The translations under genes and the position numbers were made by a program. A stretch of DNA of 64,000 bases from Lateolabrax maculatus (taxonomy: Eukaryota; Chordata; Actinopteri; Acropomatiformes; Lateolabracidae). A model generated the notes under the pieces. It made no database searches. It was not told where the DNA came from and saw only the letters and a program-made list of their open reading frames with translations. Of this stretch, positions 58,601 through 64,000 are shown piece by piece. The stretch is taken from positions 5,701,501 through 5,765,500 of the forward strand of contig CM062216.1 in the NCBI GenBank assembly GCA_031216445.1, written 5' to 3'. Within the stretch, counting starts at the first letter, position 1. Each line of letters opens with the position of its first letter.

Positions 58601-58860
58601 TTTCCTGAGGAGAGCTGTGTCTCCTGGCCTTTGTGTGTCTGGCTTTGTAGCTGCTGGGCTCCACAGGTAAACAGGCCATCGATCACACAGCGTGGCCATT
58701 ACACACAGGCAGGGGTGGAGGTGGATAATGCTCCCGCCGCGGCCACCGCCGGGGCCTCGACCGCTTGCGGGTCAAGCGTTTGGCTGGCCAGCGGTAATCA
58801 AGCCGACAGCGGGCTGCCTGTCTCCGTGACAGATAACGTCACTAACCCCCTCGCCTGTAC
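58601..58860. promoter_or_regulatory. Weak candidate regulatory block, CpG-bearing
   Basis: 58620-58860 is complex with GTAAACAGG (forkhead-like), CCATCGATCACAC, a CpG cluster at about 58730-58770 and GCGGTAATCAAGCC. The 117-codon frame at 58577-58930 crosses it without a domain. Could be a CNE or a GC patch. Confidence 0.3.
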
Positions 58861-59305
58861 ACACCAGCGTGCAAATACACCGAACAAAGCCAGACACACC
58901 CAGTCTGCTTGCTTCTGTGATGCAAAATGAAAGCATGTGAATGCTGTATTTTTCATGAAATTACCAAAACCAACAATAAGTTTATTATTCTACTAACAAT
59001 AATTGTCCATGTATATACAGCCTAATGTATCTCAACTTCTAAAACATATTTAGAATGCGACACAAGTTGCATTTTTGTGACATAATCCTTTATTATGATA
59101 AAAACAACCAGTGTAATTTTTTTTAGCTTGTCACAGTGCAGTAAACACTCAACTGCCTCCCAGAGCATGCTCAGTCACGTCTCCCCAACACAGGCTTACT
59201 TTCCAGACATTAAACATACTCTTGCCCAGTTGTTTCAGAATAAAATACACTTTCTATGTTTATAATGAAGTAATAAGAGTATCTTATTCAAGTGCAATAG
59301 TTTTG
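58861..59305. other. AT-rich spacer
   Basis: No gene or repeat is recognised. Confidence 0.45.
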
Positions 59306-59470
59306 TCTGTTTTTAATAGTTTTGGGGCCCAAAAATCTCTGTAGCATGGCATTAGCTCTATCATATATCAGGATAAACTTATTGTTGGTTTTGGTCTCTT
59401 CAGGGGATTTGTTTATGAAATTAAAAAAAGGTAAAATAACACCAGCGTTATCCTGTAAAGCTGCTGTATG
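59306..59470 (+). mobile_element. Dispersed repeat family B, partial copy
   Basis: Matches the right half of the 16.87-17.29 kb copy: 'tttttaatagtttt', 'agctct', 'ttgttggttttggtctcttca', 'gggatttgtt', 'ttatcctgtaaa' and 'ctgta' in the same order. Truncated on the left. Confidence 0.6.
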
Positions 59471-60534
59471 AGATATTTCTGCAAATATGCGGTAACCTAA
59501 TTAACTTCAAACCGGGAAATGAGGCAGAAACAAAGAAGAGTGCTGTGCCCCTAACTGTGTGACTGGCTAAAGAGTGAAGATTCTAAACGGGCGAGTTAAA
59601 TATAAAACTGTCTCTTAAACAGCAGTGAGCTTTCAGAGATTCAGAGCTGGCCTCACCAGTGATGACGCCACCTGTTTAACACCCCTCCTCTCAAAAAGAC
59701 ATTGAAGACTAAGAAAGTGTACATTTGCTGATTATGAATGTATTGCATAGAAGAAAGATAAAAAATACCAGCTACATCCAGCTGCCGTTTGTTGTTGTCA
59801 ACATGCAGAACAGACCCCAGAAAAATATGTTAAGTCCAATTACACAAAAAAATGCAAATAGCATGTAAACACACTTTGTTTCACGTTAAGCCAGACTGTA
59901 TTTCCTGTATCTCTAATTTGCTGAAGCAGTCAACGTTCACAATCCGTCACATCACCGTCTACTCGACATAAAAAACATCTGCTGTTTGAGCTTTCAAATA
60001 GGAGGTGGAAGACTGAGCGAAAGGAAGCAGGTGAGACACAGACGGGGAAGGAGACAGAAGGAGAGGGAGACAGAAATAGAGGAGAGCAGATAAAGAGAGG
60101 GGAGAGGATGTGGTGAGGAAGCGGAGCGTAGTAGAGCCGGCCGCTGGGACTGTGAGGAATGAGCTGGCTGTGCTATAGGAGGCCTTAATGAGCATTCTCT
60201 CTAAACCCTGGAGAGCCTCTCTGCAGCTCTCACCCAATCTCTGTCTTTTCTCACATCCAGCGAGGTACAGACACACAAGAGCTGCTTGCGTGATGCCGTA
60301 TGCACAGATTCGTACGGAACATAAAGGAGGGCCGACGCAGACAGGAGCATGCGCACGCGCGCACCGAACCAGGACCCACTGGTGAGTCTGAATCTGTCCA
60401 GTTGTAATTCATTGCCACTTCTGCAGGGCACGCGGCCGCCGAAATCCTCGCTCATAATGAAAAAACATTAACGGGCTACATGACACAGTTCCCTCCGTTC
60501 CTGCAGACAACACTAATATCTTGCTCTATTTCAA
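59471..60534. other. Spacer
   Basis: Purine-rich tract at about 60030-60110. The overlapping frames at 59959-60455 lack domains. No gene is called. Confidence 0.45.
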
Positions 60535-60690
60535 TTCCGTTGCGTTAAATTGGTACAGTGAAGTCAGTGTGGATCCTAATAAACCAATAAACACCTCTGA
60601 ACCAAAGGGAGAAGTGTGGCAGCCGTGCTCAGTTAATGGCCACTTTATGCATTAGCAAAACACCTGTATTAATAATGGCTTCCTACTGTA
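60535..60690. promoter_or_regulatory. Candidate conserved non-coding element
   Basis: Complex block with GCGTTAAATTGG, GATCCTAATAAACCAATAAACACC, GTTAATGGCC, TTATGCATTAGC and GTATTAATAATGGC words. No coding frame. Confidence 0.35.
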
Positions 60691-61229
60691 GTTTTTTTTT
60701 TTTCTCTCTCTGCAGACTAATGTGCCCTTGATTCTCTCTCACTTATCGCACTTCCCAGCTGTAGTTATGGATGGAGGAGCGCGACAGAGGTACCCTTGTA
60801 AGCGTCTGTGTGTAAAAGCCTCAGGTTTTATCCCCAACCCGCTAAAAACAGACCCTTTTATTTTTCCCCGAAAAAAAAAATAAAAAAATGCCCGAATGAC
60901 AAGGTAGCCGGGCGATCCTGAATTATGGCTTGGCGTGTGCAGGCCTGAAAAATGGAAAAATGATGAACAGGACAAAAAAAAAAATTCAGAGGGAACAAGC
61001 TGCAGAGGCGACGGGAGCAGCAGTAAATCTGCTTCTGGGACAGGGCAGGAGATGAGGCAGGAATACGATCACAGGAGTGTGTTGTGTATCTACTGTGTTT
61101 GTTTTCTATCTTATTGTGTGCATAGGTATCTGCAGAGGATGAAGAGAAGGCCATCTTTATTTAACAAAGTGAAGAGACCTCTCTGTTGCCTCTCAATTCC
61201 AGCCCTGAGTGTCTATGAGGCTGCCGCCC
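60691..61229. other. Spacer
   Basis: T-run at about 60692-60702 and A-runs at about 60870-60880 and 60974-60983. The 119-codon frame at 60935-61294 has no domain and reads across the A-run. No gene is called. Confidence 0.45.
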
Positions 61230-61480
61230 CTGAGCCGGCCAGACCGTGGAAACCATTGAGAGCCTCTGAACGACTCACTCTCATTAACTATTAACCAGCA
61301 ACCCGGGCCTTAAATCATCCCGGTGATCCCCAGCCTGCTGACCCTGCTGTGGATGGTGGAGGCACCAGCGGAGCGGTGTTTCATCAGAGCTGGCCCACCG
61401 GACACCCTGCTGATTTAATGGGCTACAATTACACTGCTTCTGACACAATATACTGCAAACATTTATAGATTTCCCCTCCC
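61230..61480. promoter_or_regulatory. Candidate conserved non-coding element
   Basis: Complex block with CCATTGAGAGCC, CTCATTAACTATTAACC, CCTTAAATCATCC, GATTTAATGGGC, CTACAATTACACTGC and CATTTATAGATTTCC words. No coding frame is credible. Confidence 0.4.
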
Positions 61481-61709
61481 ACCATCTCCACAACCAGCAG
61501 CGCTGATATATTTTCTTTCTGACAACCGGAGTGTTCGCATGACTAAATTACATGTTGTGAATTCAGGTCTGCGCTGACCTAGAGGCCAGTGCATATGGTA
61601 AACGCTGCATTGCCCGAGGCAACTGCACCGTGTATACAGTAAATGCGAACACACTATATAGTAAACCATCCCTATACCCATAATGCAGCTGTTTATTATT
61701 TATTTCAAA
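61481..61709. other. Spacer
   Basis: No gene is recognised in this mixed sequence. Confidence 0.4.
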
Positions 61710-61800
61710 CCCCTGCTGAAGAAGGACTGAAGATAGCTGCTCGCTGGTTCCTTTAAAGAACTGATGTAATGAGGAACTAGCCTTCACGGTGGAACCATAT
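61710..61800 (+). mobile_element. Dispersed repeat family B, partial copy
   Basis: 'agctgctcgctggttcc' and the following 30 bases match the left part of the 16.87 kb copy (16882-16930). Only the left end of the family is present here. Confidence 0.5.
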
Positions 61801-62330
61801 GGCTGGCCTTCTATTTATGTATATCTGGTCTGATTAAGTCAGGTCTGGAGGCCCCAGAGTACAGCAGTTAGTTGATGGTGACTGGAATGGGCTACTAGGA
61901 CGCCACCGAGCCCAATCAAGCGCGACGGGAAAAAATTAGACAACAGTCCCCCGAGAACCGTGCCTTGTTTTTGCTCCTTCGTTAAAGAAGACATGCTAAT
62001 GCGCATCTTACTATAAGTGGATCACAACTGAGATAGTGCATGGAGCTCTGGGTCGTCATCAATCATACCGTCGATGTCTATTGATTCTGTCCGGGCTCAT
62101 TATGACATCCGGGAGTCGCCTTGCCTCCAACACGTGTCCTTACATTGGTGTCGCTGGGTATCCAGAGATGTATGATGCTCGGATAAACACGTGGTGGGAG
62201 GGTTTTGGTCAAAAACTCGGTTGGTTAATGCAAATAAATTGCAGAGAAGGTGTAGCTGTATTAATTACCATATTTATTTGTATTGTTACAAAGCCATAAA
62301 CCTGAAAGACTGTGGGGCATCCTTTACAAG
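61801..62330. promoter_or_regulatory. Candidate conserved non-coding element cluster
   Basis: Complex run. 61890-62035 has CCCAATCAAGCGCG, AAAATTAGACAACAG and GCTAATGCGC words. 62195-62330 has a perfect octamer (62228-62235) inside GTTAATGCAAATAAATTGC, then TATTAATTACC and ATTTATTTGTATTGTTAC. The 87-codon frame at 62036-62299 lacks a domain. One of the stronger textures. Confidence 0.4.
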
Positions 62331-62939
62331 CTCATTCATATTTGATCACTTCCAGCTTTGAATATCGCCACTTAAATCTCACGTTTTATGACTCCTTTTT
62401 TCCCTGCGGTTTTTACCTTTTTTGCTTTGTTTGTTTGTTTTCTTCTGTTGTATCATCACGCTATTTGATTTAATGTGTTTTAGTTCCTTTTACCTTCTGT
62501 GTAGCACTTATTCTGAATTACTAAACATGTTCTGAGAAGTGCATAAATATCACATTACTGCACTTTTTTTTTTTACTGCATTACTATACAGCAACATAAC
62601 TTAAAACAATGAAAACAGCAGACATGAGTCTGTATCTTGAAACATGGCTGATGTTAATTTCTTATCCCTGAATCATCCCTGACCCCTGGAACACACAAAC
62701 ACAGACACAACCCACTGTCATCTAACTACACTAATCTTGTCGTGTCACCAGCTTTTCTTTGAAGGTCATCTCATTGAAATTAATGTCTCCTGGGGTGAGA
62801 CAGCAGTCTGGAGTTTCGCTTATCAACAACATTTCCTGGAGAGGGAAGAGAGGCAGTAAGGAGAAATAATCGGCCCAATAATCTGACTTTTGTTTTGACA
62901 TCACAACTAGGTTTTACATAGTGTTCATATTTGATTTCT
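62331..62939. other. Spacer
   Basis: T-run at 62565-62574. No gene or confident repeat is recognised. Confidence 0.45.
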
Positions 62940-63085
62940 TCTGTTTGGCAGGGGCTGTTATTTGGCCTGATCCAGTCAGTGATTGATGTATCTATTTGCA
63001 GTCAGCACAGTGGCTGTGCTAGCAGTCGAGGAGCGGCTAACTTAGCGTCTGTCACGTCGATTGACAACAAATGTGCCGCTTTAAA
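62940..63085. promoter_or_regulatory. Candidate conserved non-coding element
   Basis: Complex block with GGCTGTTATTTGGCC, CAGTGATTGATG, CACGTCGATTGACAACAAATG and GCTTTAAAAG words. No coding frame. Confidence 0.35.
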
Positions 63086-64000
63086 AGTCGTTAGTTGACT
63101 TAAAAACTCTCAGTACGGCTGCACTGATCTCATCCACGTTTTTTTTTTTTGGAATGGATTTATAGCTGTGTCAGGATGACGGAAAATCGTTTTCCACTAT
63201 GACAATTAAAAAAGGCCTTTGAGCACAACACTGAACCTATTTCAATTGTTGAAAAAAGCATAGAGTGGATGATAGTTCAGAGGTCAGAACCAGGCTAAGA
63301 AATAATCTCATTAGTTGAGGGAAAAATCATAGAGGCAGAAGACAAAAACCTCACTTAAAACGAAAAGAAGTAACTCTTATACCCAGATGAAAATGTAGAG
63401 AGAGCAGTATAATGAAGCAGTTTTAAAACTTTGCGCTTGAGTGAAATGCACTCAGTAAAACTGGTGGTTATTATGCTCTGCCCATTAAAGTTTACCTCAA
63501 CTAGTGATTTCATTCTTGCCTGTAGAGAATTTCTACCTTTAAGAAATGTATTAATTTTTTTCTTTTTTTCTGCCAGTAGATTATTTTGCAGGTGGAAGAG
63601 GGAATCCATCACAGTGCTTTTGAAGAAGTACAGCAGAAGGGAGCTTATCTGAAAAAAAGTTACTTTCTGTCAGAAGAATAACAATCTCAGTAACGTAGGA
63701 GTAATGCAACATTCTGACAAAAAATGACAGTGACCTCTGCGTTATCCATTAGCTGGGTTTAGCTCTGTCAGTGACTGACACTGTGGAAAAGCCTCAGTAA
63801 GAGTTAATGATTCAGACCGGGATCCTGGTGGGAGGGAACCTGATGGGTGAAAACCGGCCTGTAGGAGTTGGCCTCCAGGCATGTAGGAGGCCTTTGTGCC
63901 AAACACAAGGCCTGAAATCCACAACACCACCGCACAGTGACAGGAAGAGGGGAAGAGATGAGATACCGGGCCTGTCCTCCTACTCTGTACTTCCTGAGAT
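63086..64000. other. Spacer to window end
   Basis: No gene or RNA is recognised. T-run at about 63141-63150. Two small frames near 63355-63652 are AT-rich and compete on opposite strands. The last 300 bases are more complex but carry no clear signature. Confidence 0.45.

Overview
This window looks like non-coding nuclear DNA from a ray-finned fish, most likely a percomorph teleost. Three things point that way: dense (CA)n/(GA)n microsatellites, remnants of repeat families I recognise as teleost-type (a Tc1/mariner-like terminal-inverted-repeat element, tRNA-derived SINEs, LINE 3' tails, hAT-like ends), and many short complex AT/GC-balanced blocks rich in TAAT/ATTA and octamer words. I found no bacterial-style operon, rRNA, tRNA gene, CRISPR array or recognisable protein-coding exon. 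Every long open frame I examined is either made of simple repeat (for example the approximately 220-codon frame at 48755-49420) or has no family signature. The likely setting is a gene desert or a very long intron, of the kind found beside developmental regulator genes. I cannot name the locus.

Layout. 1-13 kb: alternating AT-rich spacer and candidate conserved non-coding elements (CNE-like blocks), with a microsatellite cluster at 5.9-7.0 kb and a Tc1-like element at 7.9-8.8 kb that carries a nested hAT-like insertion. 13-22 kb: sparser CNE-like blocks, a SINE with a perfect target-site duplication, a LINE tail, a long dispersed-repeat copy, and two minus-strand CTCF-like motifs. 22-39 kb: two dispersed repeat families in several copies, microsatellites, and CNE-like blocks. 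40-47.5 kb: a dense run of CNE-like blocks. 47.9-51.1 kb: simple-repeat-rich sequence leading into the only strong CpG island (about 50.57-51.03 kb), the best candidate for a promoter and non-coding first exon. 51-64 kb: SINE remnants, more CNE-like blocks, an (AT)n/(GA)n block, and an odd degenerate repeat at about 57.9-58.6 kb.

The most interesting signal is internal duplication of non-coding sequence. A ~115 bp block occurs at 9.58 and 12.45 kb. An ~85 bp block at 13.2 kb recurs at 40.2 kb, with its left part present again, inverted, at 40.56 kb. A 51 bp block at 35.17 kb recurs at 38.33 kb, each copy followed by a CA repeat. These could be duplicated enhancers or old transposon-derived regulatory elements. 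The CNE-like calls were made by eye from base composition and motifs. No cross-species comparison was possible, so their confidence is deliberately low.
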